64,000 nt of DNA from Geodermatophilus telluris (GTDB lineage: Bacteria > Actinomycetota > Actinomycetes > Mycobacteriales > Geodermatophilaceae). The stretch covers positions 248,001 to 312,000 of the forward strand of contig NZ_FMZF01000004.1 of assembly GCF_900102745.1 (NCBI RefSeq). The letters run 5' to 3'. The notes beneath the pieces are model-generated. The model had not been told where the DNA came from and did no database searches. It saw only the letters and a program-made list of their open reading frames with translations. This document shows, one piece after another, positions 18,843 to 28,259 of the stretch. Each line of letters starts with the position of its first letter. Position 1 is the first letter of the stretch. A program made the translations under genes and the position numbers.

Positions 18843-19565
18843 TCAGCGCAGGGCCCGTGTCCCACCTGCTCTCGCACTCTTCCCCTGTGCGACCCGATGC
18901 AGGCGGGAGGTGTCCCAGGGGCGGCTCCATCCGAGCTCGTCGAGGAGCCAGTCCAGGACCTTGGCGGTGAAGCCCCAGATGCAGGAGTCCTCGAGCAGGA
19001 GCCCCGGCCCGGTCCAGCCCTCGCCGTCGATGACGGTGGCGCGATGCTCCGGGTCCGTGAGGTGACGCCTGGGCACCCAGTGCGTCGAGTGCGTCTCGCG
19101 GTCGGGCCGACGTCGTGCGGGGCGAGAACGGACATCGTCTCCCGCCCAGGCGACCACCGGGGCCACGACGTTGGCGCTCGCCTGCAGCGCCAGCGCAGGC
19201 AGGACTCCGAGTACTCGTTCGGGATCGATGAGCATCCCGGTCTCCTCGTGGCATTCCCGGATCGCAGCGGCGACGGGGGTCTCGCCCGGGTCGATGCCGC
19301 CGCCGGGGAACGCGAACTCGCCCGGGTGGTGGCGCAGCGTCCAGGAACGCCGCACCAGCAGGAAGGCGACATCGTCGGCCACGGGTCCGGCCACGACCAT
19401 CACGGCGCTGGCGCGGAACGCGTGCTCGGCCGTGGCGCGCGGCAGCCCGACCCACCCCCACGGGCGCCGCCCGCCGTGCCGGATGAGACCGGACAACTGG
19501 TCGTGCGCCCTGGCGCTTCCCCCGGCCGGCTCATCGGGATCATGGACGCTGGGATGCACGGTCAC
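18843..19565 (-). CDS. Nudix hydrolase, CoA-pyrophosphatase type
   Basis: This 240-residue protein contains the full Nudix box around residues 90-111 (GIDPGETPVAAAIRECHEETG), with REchEE glutamates that bind Mg2+. Upstream the segment RRSWTLRHHPGEFAFPGGG resembles the coenzyme A pyrophosphatase subgroup (NUDT7/8, YeaB), which has an extra motif of this kind. It would cleave a nucleoside diphosphate derivative such as CoA. It is transcribed towards the cstR terminator. The gene start is the ATG at 19565. Confidence 0.85.
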   Translation of the reverse strand: MTVHPSVHDPDEPAGGSARAHDQLSGLIRHGGRRPWGWVGLPRATAEHAFRASAVMVVAGPVADDVAFLLVRRSWTLRHHPGEFAFPGGGIDPGETPVAAAIRECHEETGMLIDPERVLGVLPALALQASANVVAPVVAWAGDDVRSRPARRRPDRETHSTHWVPRRHLTDPEHRATVIDGEGWTGPGLLLEDSCIWGFTAKVLDWLLDELGWSRPWDTSRLHRVAQGKSARAGGTRALR

Positions 19566-19608
19566 CGCGGCCCGCGACGAGGCCGGCGGTGTCGTGGACG
19601 CGACCGGC

Positions 19609-20676
19609 TCACCGTGAGGGAAGCGCGTAGTGGTCGGCGATGACCTCGAGCGTGCGGGTCTGGGCGCGGCGTGAGTGCCCCATGACCACGAGCATCACCT
19701 CGTCGACCCCGGTCTGTGCATGGAGTCGTTCCAGGGCTGCCGCCACCTGGGGTCCGGTGCCGTTGAGGAACCGGCGTGTGTACATGTCCAGGACGTGCTG
19801 CTCCTGCGCGGTGGCCCGGTACGCCTCGACCTCCTCGGGCGGGAGCAGGCTGTAGGGCCTGCGCTGGAACATCCGCAGCATGGCCATCGCCGACGAGGCC
19901 GCCTGGCGTCGGGCCTCCGCCGGATCGTCGTCCGCCACCACGCCGACGCTGAGGAGGGCGTACGGCTCGGACAGGATGCGGGACGGCTGGAAGCTCTCCC
20001 GGTACAGCCGCATGGCCGAGACCACGTCCGCGTCACCGAACTGCAGCGCGAAGGCGTACGGGCGGCCGAGTTGGCCTGCCAGGCGAGCCGAGTACGGCGA
20101 TGAGCCGAGCACCCAGACGTCCGGCGCCGTCGACGGTCGCGGCACCCGGTTCTGGTCGGCCTGCCACGGACCCGGAACCGCGTGGACGCTGCGGTAGGGG
20201 TGGTCGTCGGGGAAATCGTCGTCGAGGAACCCGAGCAACTCGAGGACCTGCTGCGGGAAGTCGTCGTTGGCGTCGTGGTGCCGGCGCAGCGCCAGGGCGG
20301 TGGGCAGGTCCGTGCCGGGTGCACGCCCCAGCCCCAGGTCGATCCGCCCGGGGGCGAGCCCATCCAGCATGCCGAACTGCTCAGCGATGACCAGGGGGGC
20401 GTGGTTGGGCAGCATCACGCCGCCGGCACCGAGCCGGATGCGGTCGGTCTCGCCGGTCAGCCGCGCCAGCATCAGCTGCGGCGACGACGTCGCCGCCGCC
20501 GGCATCGCGTGGTGCTCGGACATCCAGAAGCGCTCGTAGCCCCGCCGCTCGGCGAGCTGGGCCAGCGCGATGATCTCGCCGAAGGCCTCCTCGACGGTCT
20601 GCCCGACCGCGGTGTGCGCGTTGTCGAGCACCGAGAGGACGAAGGGAGCGGTGCCCGAAGGCCGTGCGGGGATCAT
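19609..20676 (-). CDS. LLM-class flavin-dependent oxidoreductase
   Basis: This 355-residue protein of the bacterial luciferase-like family begins FVLSVLDNAHTAVGQTVEEA and contains ERFWMSEHHAMP and GRIDLGLGRAPG, typical of the YhbW/alkanal-monooxygenase-like subgroup that lacks a fixed substrate. It binds reduced FMN in a TIM barrel. I start at ATG 20676 because CCAGGAG lies 7-13 bases upstream; the longer frame would cross the divergent promoter. It is divergent from a CGNR zinc-finger gene, a likely regulator. Confidence 0.88.
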   Translation of the reverse strand: MIPARPSGTAPFVLSVLDNAHTAVGQTVEEAFGEIIALAQLAERRGYERFWMSEHHAMPAAATSSPQLMLARLTGETDRIRLGAGGVMLPNHAPLVIAEQFGMLDGLAPGRIDLGLGRAPGTDLPTALALRRHHDANDDFPQQVLELLGFLDDDFPDDHPYRSVHAVPGPWQADQNRVPRPSTAPDVWVLGSSPYSARLAGQLGRPYAFALQFGDADVVSAMRLYRESFQPSRILSEPYALLSVGVVADDDPAEARRQAASSAMAMLRMFQRRPYSLLPPEEVEAYRATAQEQHVLDMYTRRFLNGTGPQVAAALERLHAQTGVDEVMLVVMGHSRRAQTRTLEVIADHYALPSR

Positions 20677-20698
20677 GGAACTCCTGGTTCTCATGGCA

Positions 20699-20725
20699 AT
20701 AGCCACTCTTTCTCGTGATAGCCAC
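20699..20725. promoter_or_regulatory. Direct repeat in the LLM/CGNR divergent promoter
   Basis: The 8-mer ATAGCCAC occurs at 20699-20706 and 20718-20725, 19 bases apart, between the two divergent start codons. Two same-face half-sites could bind a dimer such as the CGNR protein. This rests on the repeat alone. Confidence 0.3.
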
Positions 20726-20772
20726 GCTACCAGGAGCATCACGGCACGTCGGCGCTGATACCGTGAGAGCCG

Positions 20773-21363
20773 ATGTCGCGGATCCCCCTCCCCCCAGCCC
20801 CCGGGGCCGACCAGTACGTCAGCCTTGCGCTGGTCAACAGCGTCGTCGCCCTCCCCGGCGGGCAGCGGGCCGACGAACTCGGGAGCCCCGAGGACGCCAC
20901 GCGCTGGCTCATCGACCACGGCCTCGTCCCCGAGCAGACCGCACTCCTGGCGTACTGCCAGAACCAGCTCACCGGCCTACGAGGGCACCTGCGTTCACTC
21001 TTCGCGACCCACGTGCAGGGCGAGGCGCCCCCGCGTCGGTCCCTGGACGAGGTCAACCGCGCTCTCACCAAGGTGCCGAGCGCGTCGGTGCTGCGCCACC
21101 ACCCGGAGGGGGGCCTGCGCCGGGAGCCTGAACATCCCCTGACACGCCTCGTCGAGCACGCGATGGCCCAGGTCGCCGAGGACGCCGCCGCTCTCCTCAC
21201 CGGAACCGACGCCCCCCAGCTCGCGCGCTGCGCCGCCCCTCCCTGCGACCGGTTCCTCCTCCGCACCCACGCGCGCAGACACTGGTGCTCCACCCGCTGC
21301 GGGGACCGCGTCCGAGCCGCGCGTGCCTATGCCCGCAAGCAGGACCGGCCAACGCCTTCCTGA
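20773..21363 (+). CDS. CGNR zinc-finger/ABATE-domain protein, putative stress regulator
   Basis: This 196-residue protein has an N-terminal ABATE domain (ginsenoside-type DUF1470) and a C-terminal zinc finger with Cys153, Cys158, Cys172 and Cys176. The usual CGNR reads CGDR here. The Arg-rich tail following the finger is the probable DNA-binding part. Such proteins often sit divergent from oxidoreductases, as here with the LLM gene, and are presumed transcriptional regulators. Start ATG 20773 gives the usual length. Confidence 0.82.
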   Translation: MSRIPLPPAPGADQYVSLALVNSVVALPGGQRADELGSPEDATRWLIDHGLVPEQTALLAYCQNQLTGLRGHLRSLFATHVQGEAPPRRSLDEVNRALTKVPSASVLRHHPEGGLRREPEHPLTRLVEHAMAQVAEDAAALLTGTDAPQLARCAAPPCDRFLLRTHARRHWCSTRCGDRVRAARAYARKQDRPTPS

Positions 21364-21538
21364 GCGCCTCCACGCCCCGCCTCCGCCGTGTCGCGTCGCG
21401 AGGCGACCGGCTTCGTCCGTCGGACCACGGTGCCCCTTCTACCCCGCAGAGGCGCGGCACGGGACTCCTCACCCAGAGCACGGCCCAGTCACTCCGACTC
21501 GGGTGGAGCATCGCCGGCGACCAGAGCACGCTGTCTGG

Positions 21539-22144
21539 ATGACGCCCGACTCCGCCCCACCGCCGGCCTCCTCCGCCGCGGTGCACGTCCTGACCCACGG
21601 CTACGCGGACATGAGCCCGACCCCCTGGTCGGTCGCCTCGACCGTCACCTACATCCGGGACGGCGACACCCACGTCATCGTCGACCCCGGCCTGGTGAGC
21701 GGCCCCAACTCGATCCTCGATCCCCTGCGCGAGCTCGGAGTGCGACCCGAGGACATCACCGACATCATCTTCTCCCACCACCATCCCGACCACACCGTCA
21801 ACGCGGCGCTGTTCCCGCAGGCCCGGATGCACGACCACATGGCCATCTACCGCAACGACACGTGGCTGTCGCGTCCGGCCGAGGGGTTCGAGATCTCCAG
21901 CTCCATCCGCCTGCTCGAGACGCCAGGGCACACCCCCCAGGACATCACCACCCTCGTCGAGACAGCCGAGGACACGGTGGCGCTCTCACACCTGTGGTGG
22001 TTCCAGGCCGGGCCCCCCGAGGACCCGCTGGCCACCGACGGCGCAGCGCTCCGAGCCGGAAGGGAGCGGGTGCTGGACCTCGCCACGCTCATCATCCCCG
22101 GCCACGGCGCGCCCTTCGTGCCAGACGCCAGCACTCCGCGCTGA
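21539..22144 (+). CDS. Metallo-beta-lactamase-fold hydrolase (MBLAC1-like)
   Basis: This 201-residue protein has the zinc motif SHHHPDH (His80, His82, Asp84, His85), a downstream PGHTPQD loop and GHG near the C-terminus, all characteristic of MBL-fold hydrolases. The N-terminal VHVLTHGYADM and ASTVTYIRDG resemble the MBLAC1 subgroup. ATG 21539 is chosen for length; the frame is open upstream without a clear ribosome site. The substrate is unknown. Possible roles are glyoxalase II-like thioester hydrolysis or RNA processing. Confidence 0.8.
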   Translation: MTPDSAPPPASSAAVHVLTHGYADMSPTPWSVASTVTYIRDGDTHVIVDPGLVSGPNSILDPLRELGVRPEDITDIIFSHHHPDHTVNAALFPQARMHDHMAIYRNDTWLSRPAEGFEISSSIRLLETPGHTPQDITTLVETAEDTVALSHLWWFQAGPPEDPLATDGAALRAGRERVLDLATLIIPGHGAPFVPDASTPR

Positions 22145-23200
22145 CGTAGCCACGACGCCGCCGCAGCCAGCCGCCTGCTGGCCGGACAGGATCCCCAGCG
22201 TGCCCTCCGGCGCCCGACCTTCGGCGCAGCTTCGTGCCGCACGTCGAAGGCCATCTGCTACGCCGCCGGGTGTGAGCTGCGCGGCCCGACGGCGACCGGG
22301 CGGCCGGCCGCGAGCGCCGAGCCGGTGTCCCGGCCGGTCACGGAGAAGGTCAGTGGGATTGAGCCGGGCGGAACATCGCGATCGACCGATCAGCAGGAGG
22401 AGGCGGCACAGGTCGGGACAGGGCGCATCGAGGTGAAGCCAGCGGATCACTCCGGTCCCAGCCGTCCACGCCCCTGACCTGTTGGAGCTGACCCGGCAAC
22501 TCCCGGAGCGGCCCGGACGGACCGGGGCCTGCGGTAGGGGCTGCCCGACCCCTACAAGGGGACAAGCGGCTGAGCCGTCTGCCCGGCAGCAGCCGACCGG
22601 TGGTGCACCAGTCGAAGGCGGCGACCTGCTCGTCGTCATCGGCTGACCGCCCCGCTGACGCCGGGCGGCCGTGCATCGTCGGCCGCCGGGTCCGGTGGCG
22701 GCGGCCGGACGTCGCCCCCGTCGAGATCAGCAGCGGGCTCGGCTCGGCCTGCCCGCCCGGGAGCGAGCACTCGAGTACGAGGGACCGACGGATCGCTGCC
22801 TCTCGGATCGGACATCGACTGCCCGGACACCACGCCACCGGATGCAGTACGCCATCCACGCCGCCGCGGACCGCCGGGAGTTGACCCCGGACGCGGTCAC
22901 CGCCACGTGCACCCGTGGCGCCGCGACGGCGACCATCGCGACCAGTAGGAACCCCAGCAACCCGGCCAGAGGTGGTCGTGCTCGTAGGGGACCACGGCGC
23001 TCTCCAGCGGCAGCTCGGTCGACCCCGGTCGAGGAACTCGGGGCCGGCGCTGCCGAGAGAGCCGGCACGGTCGTACCGGCGACGCTCGCACCAGGTATGG
23101 GGACCGGGAGCGGACGTCGACACCCAGCCGGGACATCAGCTCGATGCGCTCAGGGCCGATGATCCCGCCCGCGACTCCTTCCGGATCCGGCATGTGGCTG
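22145..23200. other. Gene-poor kilobase, possible decayed small membrane protein
   Basis: No frame on either strand has a convincing start, composition and family match. The only protein-like piece is on the minus strand near 23030-22900, where one frame reads SAVVPYEHDHLWP and the next GLLGFLLVAMVAVAAPRVH, as if a short membrane protein had been frameshifted. The rest is Arg/Pro-rich shadow sequence. Confidence 0.3.
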
Positions 23201-23221
23201 TTAGTGTTCCCGGCCACACAA

Positions 23222-23254
23222 GAGACCGGTCTCTCTCTCGCAGAGACCGGTCTC
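23222..23254 (+). promoter_or_regulatory. Tandem 12-bp palindromes, candidate LacI-family operators
   Basis: GAGACCGGTCTC occurs twice, at 23222-23233 and 23243-23254, each a perfect palindrome with a central CG step, the hallmark of LacI-family sites. The centres are 21 bp apart, two helical turns, so both lie on the same face. They end 25 bases before the frlB-like start. A LacI-family regulator is the last gene of the operon (28260) and is the obvious candidate to bind here. Confidence 0.7.
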
Positions 23255-23278
23255 ATACTGAGAGAGGACACATCACCG

Positions 23279-24292
23279 ATGCTCGGGTTTGATGAGCGCC
23301 GCTACGGGTCCGTCCTGGGTGGTGCGGTCTCACTGCGCCCCCAGATCGAGAAGCTGGCGGCCGAGATCGTCGCCGCCGAACCGAACACGCTGTTCCTCGT
23401 CGGCTCCGGCGGCTCGTACGCCGCCATGTGGCCGTACGAGTACCTGCTCACCACCCGCTCGGCCCTGCCGGTGCGCTCGGTCATCGCCGCGGAGCTCGTG
23501 GCGGCCGGCAACCGCCAGCTCACCGAGCGGTCGGTGGTGCTGCTCTCCTCGCTGTCCGGCACGACACGGGAGACCGTGGCCGCGGCGGAGTACTGCCGGG
23601 CGCGCGGGGTGCGGACGATCGGCATGACCGGGGACCCCAACTCGCCTCTGGCGCAGGTGGTCGACCACGTGCTGGTCAACCCGGCGGACGACGAGACGGC
23701 GTCGGAGTCCTACGACATCCAGCTCACGCTCCTGAGCGCCGCGATCCTCCACTCCCTAGGCGAGTTCGACACGTACCCGCGCTTCGCGGAGCAGATGGAC
23801 GGCATCGAGGCGGTCCTCCGCGCCGTGCAGGAGCAGGCCGACCCCGTCGCCGCCTCGTTCGCCGCACGGCACTCGACCACCGAGTACCACATGCTCGTCG
23901 GCAGCGGGCCGCTCTGGGGTTTCACCTACAACTACTCGATGTGCATCCTCGAGGAGATGCAGTGGCTGCGGACCACGCGCGTCCACGGGGCCGAGTTCTT
24001 CCACGGCTCCCTGGAGCTGGTCGAGCGGGACACCAGCCTGATCCTCTTCATCGGTGAGGACGAGACGCGCCCGCTGATGGACCGGGTGCGCGGTTTCGCC
24101 GAGCGCTACAGCGACAGCGTCACCGTCTTCGACTCGGCGGACTACGCCCTGGCCGGCATCGACGCCGAGTTCCGCGGGCTGCTGGGTCCGCTGGTCATGG
24201 ACTCGGTGACCATCCGGCTGTCCAAGCACCTGGAGCAGGTCCGCGACCATCCCCTCGACCTCCGGCGCTACTACCGCGTCGTCGACTACTAG
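23279..24292 (+). CDS. frlB: Fructosamine-6-phosphate deglycase-like SIS protein (FrlB/FraB family)
   Basis: This 337-residue protein has two SIS sugar-isomerase domains. The first holds the phosphosugar motifs GSGGS (42-46) and SSLSGTTRE (90-98). Glu226 in CILEEMQW and His242 in EFFHG are 16 residues apart, the same spacing I recall for the catalytic Glu214/His230 pair of Salmonella FraB, so deglycase rather than isomerase chemistry is likely. It would split a 6-phosphofructosyl amine (Amadori product) into glucose-6-phosphate and an amine or amino acid. AGAGAGGA precedes ATG 23279. The kinase follows 19 bases downstream. Confidence 0.85.
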   Translation: MLGFDERRYGSVLGGAVSLRPQIEKLAAEIVAAEPNTLFLVGSGGSYAAMWPYEYLLTTRSALPVRSVIAAELVAAGNRQLTERSVVLLSSLSGTTRETVAAAEYCRARGVRTIGMTGDPNSPLAQVVDHVLVNPADDETASESYDIQLTLLSAAILHSLGEFDTYPRFAEQMDGIEAVLRAVQEQADPVAASFAARHSTTEYHMLVGSGPLWGFTYNYSMCILEEMQWLRTTRVHGAEFFHGSLELVERDTSLILFIGEDETRPLMDRVRGFAERYSDSVTVFDSADYALAGIDAEFRGLLGPLVMDSVTIRLSKHLEQVRDHPLDLRRYYRVVDY

Positions 24293-24311
24293 AGCGCCGG
24301 GAGGACGTGAC

Positions 24312-25193
24312 ATGGCTGCAACGGCGCAGTCTGCGACGCGGCCGCGCGTCGTCGGCTTCGGAGACAACGTGGTCGACCGGTTCCTGGACCGCCGCGTGTC
24401 CTACCCCGGCGGGAACAGCGTCAACTTCGCGGTGTTCGCCGCCCAGCTCGGCGCCGCCGCCGCATACCTGGGCGTTTTCGGAACCGATGCCCTCGCCGCG
24501 CACCTGCAGACCTCCCTCACCGGGCTGGGCGTGGCCCTGGACCGGTGCCAGGTGAAGGAGGGCGAGACGGGGTGGTGTGACGTGATCGTCGTCGACGGGG
24601 ACCGCGTGTTCGGGGACTGGAACGGCGGCGGGGTGACGACGGCGGAGCCCTTCGTGCTGAGCGCCGCCGACCTCGTGTACCTCGCCGGGTTCGACCTGGT
24701 GCACTCCGGGGTCTACGGCGGCGTGGAGGACGAGCTGTTCCTGCTCCGCCAGCTGCCGGCCCTGGTCTCCTTCGACTTCTCCGACGAGAAGGAGTTCCGC
24801 ACCCCGGCGTACCTGGACCGGGTGTGCCCCAACGTCGACCTGGCGGTCTTCTCCTGCGAGGCCTACGGCAGGGAAGAAACCGAGGCCCTCGTGCATGAGG
24901 TGCACGGCCGGGGGGTGGGTCTGGTCCTGGCGACGAGCGGGCTACAGGGCTCGCTGCTCTACGACGGACGCGCGCTCCGGCACGGCAGCGCTGTGCGCGT
25001 GGACGCGGTCGACACCATGGGTTGTGGCGACGCCTTCGCCACGGCCTTCGCGGTCACGTGCCTCCAGCAGGGCTGGCAGCGGGACCGGCTCCCCTCCCCC
25101 GAGTCCCTCGACCGGGCCCTCCGCCTCGCGGCCCACTTCTCCGCCGAGCAGTGCCTCGTCGAGGGCGCCTTCGGCCACGGCAAGGAGTTCTGA
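24312..25193 (+). CDS. frlD: Fructosamine-type PfkB-family sugar kinase (FrlD-like)
   Basis: This 293-residue ribokinase-fold protein has the PfkB N-terminal motif GGNSVNFAVF (33-42) and the C-terminal motif DTMGCGDAF with catalytic base Asp240. The usual GAGD anion-hole Ala is Cys238. Segments GDNVVD, DRVFGDW and VSFDFSD closely resemble E. coli FrlD. It would phosphorylate the Amadori sugar on O6 to make the FrlB substrate. It lies between the deglycase and the transporter in a five-gene operon. Confidence 0.85.
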   Translation: MAATAQSATRPRVVGFGDNVVDRFLDRRVSYPGGNSVNFAVFAAQLGAAAAYLGVFGTDALAAHLQTSLTGLGVALDRCQVKEGETGWCDVIVVDGDRVFGDWNGGGVTTAEPFVLSAADLVYLAGFDLVHSGVYGGVEDELFLLRQLPALVSFDFSDEKEFRTPAYLDRVCPNVDLAVFSCEAYGREETEALVHEVHGRGVGLVLATSGLQGSLLYDGRALRHGSAVRVDAVDTMGCGDAFATAFAVTCLQQGWQRDRLPSPESLDRALRLAAHFSAEQCLVEGAFGHGKEF

Positions 25194-25195
25194 CG

Positions 25196-26701
25196 ATGAC
25201 CACGGACACCGACCTCCCCACTGGTAGCGCGCCGACGCCCACTGGGACCTCCTTCCGCACGACCGCCGTGCGGCACCGGGATCTCGCCGTCTACACCGCG
25301 CTCGCCGCGGTGGTCGGCCTGGTCGCCGTCGCGGCCCCCCACGGCGGCGACTGGTACGGCGCCTGGAGCCTGCTCCCGGCGGTGACCCTCTTCGGCTTCA
25401 TCCTCGTCACTCACCGGGTGCTCGAGGGCTTCCTCTGGGCCTCCGCCCTCGCACTGTTCATGTCCTCCCGGGGCGACGTCTTCACCGCGTGGGTCGACCG
25501 GCTCTACCAGGAGGTGTCCAACACCGACAACCTGTGGCTGCTGGTGCTCCTGCTGTGCATCGGCGGCCTGATCGGCGTGGTCGACCACCTGGGGCTCGCC
25601 GCGTCGTTCGCCGACCGGGTGGCGCGGTTGGCGCGGGGACGCCGCCGCAGCGCGCTGGTCACCCTCGCGGCGACGGCCGCGCTGAGCAACGACTCCTACC
25701 TGTCCAGCTCGGGGGTGGGCGTCTCGATGACCCCGGTCAACCGCCGGTTCGGGATCCCCCGCGCGTACAGCGCGATGCTGATCCGCTCCACCGCCGAACC
25801 CCTCTGCACCCTCAACCCCATCGGCTCGACCCCGGTGCTCATCGCGGGCCTGCTGGTCACCGCCGGCGCGGCCACGGCCGCGACCCAGGTCTCCACCTAC
25901 GGGCACCTGATGACCTACCTCTTCTTCCCCATGGCCGTCGTGGTGGTGGCCGTGCTGGCCGGCCTCGGCGTCATCCCGCCGCTGGGCGCCATGAGGCGCG
26001 AGATGAGCACCGGGACCGTCGAGGACGTCGTCGAGGCGGAGGCGGCCGAACCCGTCAGCGCCCTGACCGAGCGCTCCGGACGGCGGCCGCACTGGCTCAA
26101 CCTGGTCGTCACCGTGGGGACGGTCATCGTCGGCAGCCTGGTGACCGGCGACGTGCAGAAGGGGTTCATCCTCTCGCTGCTGGTCACCGGGATCGTCCTC
26201 ATCGTCCAGCGGATCGCGACCCCGGCGAGCTACCTCGACGCGGCCGTCGAGGGGATGAAGGACATCTTCTCCCTCGTCCTGCTGATGGCGATCGCGTTCG
26301 TACTCGTCTCCGGCATCGCCGACCTGCAGTTCGCCGAGTTCGTCATCCAGAACGTCTCCGAGGCCGTGCCGGCAGCGTGGCTGCCCTTCGTGGTCTTCCT
26401 GGCGTTCGGGCTGACCGAGGCCCTGGTGACCCTCAACTGGAGCCTGTACATCCTGCTCGTCCCGGTGCTGATCACCCTGGCGGACCAGATGGGGGCCAAC
26501 CCGCTGGCGACCGTCGCCGCCCTGGTCAGCGCCGGCACCTGGGGCATCACCACCGCCATCTCCTCCGACGTGGGCCTGCTGACCTCGTCGTCCACCGAGG
26601 TGCCGCTGTTCCGGCACTGGATCACCAACCTGCCCTACCAGGTGATCGCGTTCGTCCTGGCCCTCGCCGGTTACGCCGTACTCGGACTGGTGGGGAGCTG
26701 A
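25196..26701 (+). CDS. NhaC-family Na+/H+ antiporter-type permease
   Basis: This 501-residue protein has about 11-12 transmembrane helices and NhaC-family features such as STAEPLCTLNPIGSTPVLI and the duplicated half with TEALVTLNWSLYILLVP. ATG 25196 lies 2 bases after the frlD stop, and its stop overlaps the next ATG, so it is an integral operon member. NhaC relatives include amino-acid and tetracycline/lysine exchangers, so here it more likely carries the Amadori substrate or its amine product than sodium for pH control. This is inference from position. Confidence 0.82.
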   Translation: MTTDTDLPTGSAPTPTGTSFRTTAVRHRDLAVYTALAAVVGLVAVAAPHGGDWYGAWSLLPAVTLFGFILVTHRVLEGFLWASALALFMSSRGDVFTAWVDRLYQEVSNTDNLWLLVLLLCIGGLIGVVDHLGLAASFADRVARLARGRRRSALVTLAATAALSNDSYLSSSGVGVSMTPVNRRFGIPRAYSAMLIRSTAEPLCTLNPIGSTPVLIAGLLVTAGAATAATQVSTYGHLMTYLFFPMAVVVVAVLAGLGVIPPLGAMRREMSTGTVEDVVEAEAAEPVSALTERSGRRPHWLNLVVTVGTVIVGSLVTGDVQKGFILSLLVTGIVLIVQRIATPASYLDAAVEGMKDIFSLVLLMAIAFVLVSGIADLQFAEFVIQNVSEAVPAAWLPFVVFLAFGLTEALVTLNWSLYILLVPVLITLADQMGANPLATVAALVSAGTWGITTAISSDVGLLTSSSTEVPLFRHWITNLPYQVIAFVLALAGYAVLGLVGS

Positions 26702-28230
26702 TGGGGCCGGTCGACGTCCTGCTGCGGTCGACCGCGGTGTACGACGCGGTCGCCGGGACCAGCCGGCCCGGGCACGTGGCCGTGGCCGGCGACACCATCG
26801 TCTCGGTCGGCCCCGGGAACGGAGCCGAGCTCGTCGGGCCGCGGACGGCGGTCCACGAGCTCGGTGACGGGTTGGTCACCCCGGCGTTCCACGACAACCA
26901 CACGTTCCTCACCGCGACGCTCCTGGACCACGCCGGTGCCGACGGCGGGGGGCTCGGCTCCCTCGAGCAGGTGGTCGCCGCCCTCGCCACCCTCCCCCGC
27001 ACCGGCGTGCTGGTCGCCCGGGACGTCGACCTGCCCGACACCCCCCGGGACCTCGTGGGCGCCGCGCTCGACCAGGCGTTCCCGGACGACCCGGTCGTCG
27101 TGGTCGGCCGCGGCCGCGCCTGGCTGGTGCCCAACTCACCGGCGACCCGGCGGTTCGGCGACCTCGACCCGGCGAGCAACGAGTCCCTGGCCCCGTTGTA
27201 CGCAGCGCTGGCCGAGGACGCGGCCCTCGTCGAGAAGGTGTACCGGGCGGCCGCTGCGGAACTGGGCGCGCGTGGCGTGGTCTCGGTGAAGGAGATCGCG
27301 TTCGACGACTACCTCGGCGTGCTCCCGGTGCTCGAACGGCTCACCGCCGACGGCGGCTTCCCGCTCCGGATCAGCGTCGCGTCCCAGCCGGTCCGGGCGC
27401 GGGCGGATCTGGAGTTCGCCGAGGCCATGCGCCGGACGCACACGTCGCCGGCCCTGCGCTTCCACGGGTTCAAGCTGATGACCGACGGCTCCTTCGACGA
27501 GTTCGGCGCGCACCTGCTCGGCCCCGACGACGAGTGGACCCGGCTCCAACGCTGGCACGTCGACTACGGGCACGTGGAGGACGAGACCCGGCGCATCCTC
27601 CGGGCCGGCCACGCGGTCGCCCTCAACGCCGACGGGGACGGCGCCGTGCACCGCTGCCTCGACGTCCTGGAGACCGCGCGGGAGGACGGGATCCCGATCC
27701 CGGCCGGCACGTCGCTGTCCGACGTGTCGCTGGTCAGCGACCAGGACGCGGTTCGCGCCGGCCGCCTCGGTCTGTTCTGCGAGGTGTACCCGCAGCTGTT
27801 GCTCATCGAGGGGTACACGACCGACCTGGTGCGGTCGATCCTGGGCCCGGAGCGGGAGCAGCGGCTGGGCAACTTCGCCGCCCTCACCCGGGCCGGCGCC
27901 TGTCTCGCCGCGGGCACGGACCTCCCGCTCTTCCTCCCCTCCGTCCCCGAGGCCCTGCTGTCCACGGCCGAGCGGCGCTTCCCCGACGGAGGACCGGAGG
28001 GCGGGTGGCACGCCGAGCGTGCGCTCAGCCGGGCCCAGGTGCTCGACAGCTGGACGATCGGCGGCGCCCGCGCCACGGGCGCCGCCGGCTGGACCGGGAC
28101 GCTGGAGGTCGGCAAGCGAGCCGACATCGCCGCGCACGACCGCGACCTCCTGGACGTGCCGGTCGAGGAGCTGGCCGGGGCCTCCGTCGTCCTGACCCTC
28201 GCCGGCGGCGCCGTCGTGCACCGCCGGTGA
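26701..28230 (+). CDS. Amidohydrolase family protein (YtcJ-like)
   Basis: This 509-residue protein has a metal-dependent amidohydrolase barrel with the N-terminal composite-barrel start (DVLLRSTAVYDA, DTIVSVGPG) and a C-terminal GTLEVGKRADI motif typical of the family. The N-terminal metal motif is FHDNHTF (His64, His67) rather than the usual HxH, so one metal ligand may differ. Later His residues (VDYGHVED) and Asp (AAGTDLP) are present. ATG 26701 overlaps the transporter stop. It may hydrolyse an amide or N-acyl bond in the substrate before or after deglycation. The substrate is unknown. Confidence 0.8.
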   Translation: MGPVDVLLRSTAVYDAVAGTSRPGHVAVAGDTIVSVGPGNGAELVGPRTAVHELGDGLVTPAFHDNHTFLTATLLDHAGADGGGLGSLEQVVAALATLPRTGVLVARDVDLPDTPRDLVGAALDQAFPDDPVVVVGRGRAWLVPNSPATRRFGDLDPASNESLAPLYAALAEDAALVEKVYRAAAAELGARGVVSVKEIAFDDYLGVLPVLERLTADGGFPLRISVASQPVRARADLEFAEAMRRTHTSPALRFHGFKLMTDGSFDEFGAHLLGPDDEWTRLQRWHVDYGHVEDETRRILRAGHAVALNADGDGAVHRCLDVLETAREDGIPIPAGTSLSDVSLVSDQDAVRAGRLGLFCEVYPQLLLIEGYTTDLVRSILGPEREQRLGNFAALTRAGACLAAGTDLPLFLPSVPEALLSTAERRFPDGGPEGGWHAERALSRAQVLDSWTIGGARATGAAGWTGTLEVGKRADIAAHDRDLLDVPVEELAGASVVLTLAGGAVVHRR

Positions 28231-28259
28231 GTCGACCACCCGCCGTTAGGGTCGGCCGC

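Noticed and set aside
22350..23123. 257-codon minus-strand frame in the gene-poor kilobase
   Set aside because: Low-complexity composition, no start signal and no family resemblance over its length.
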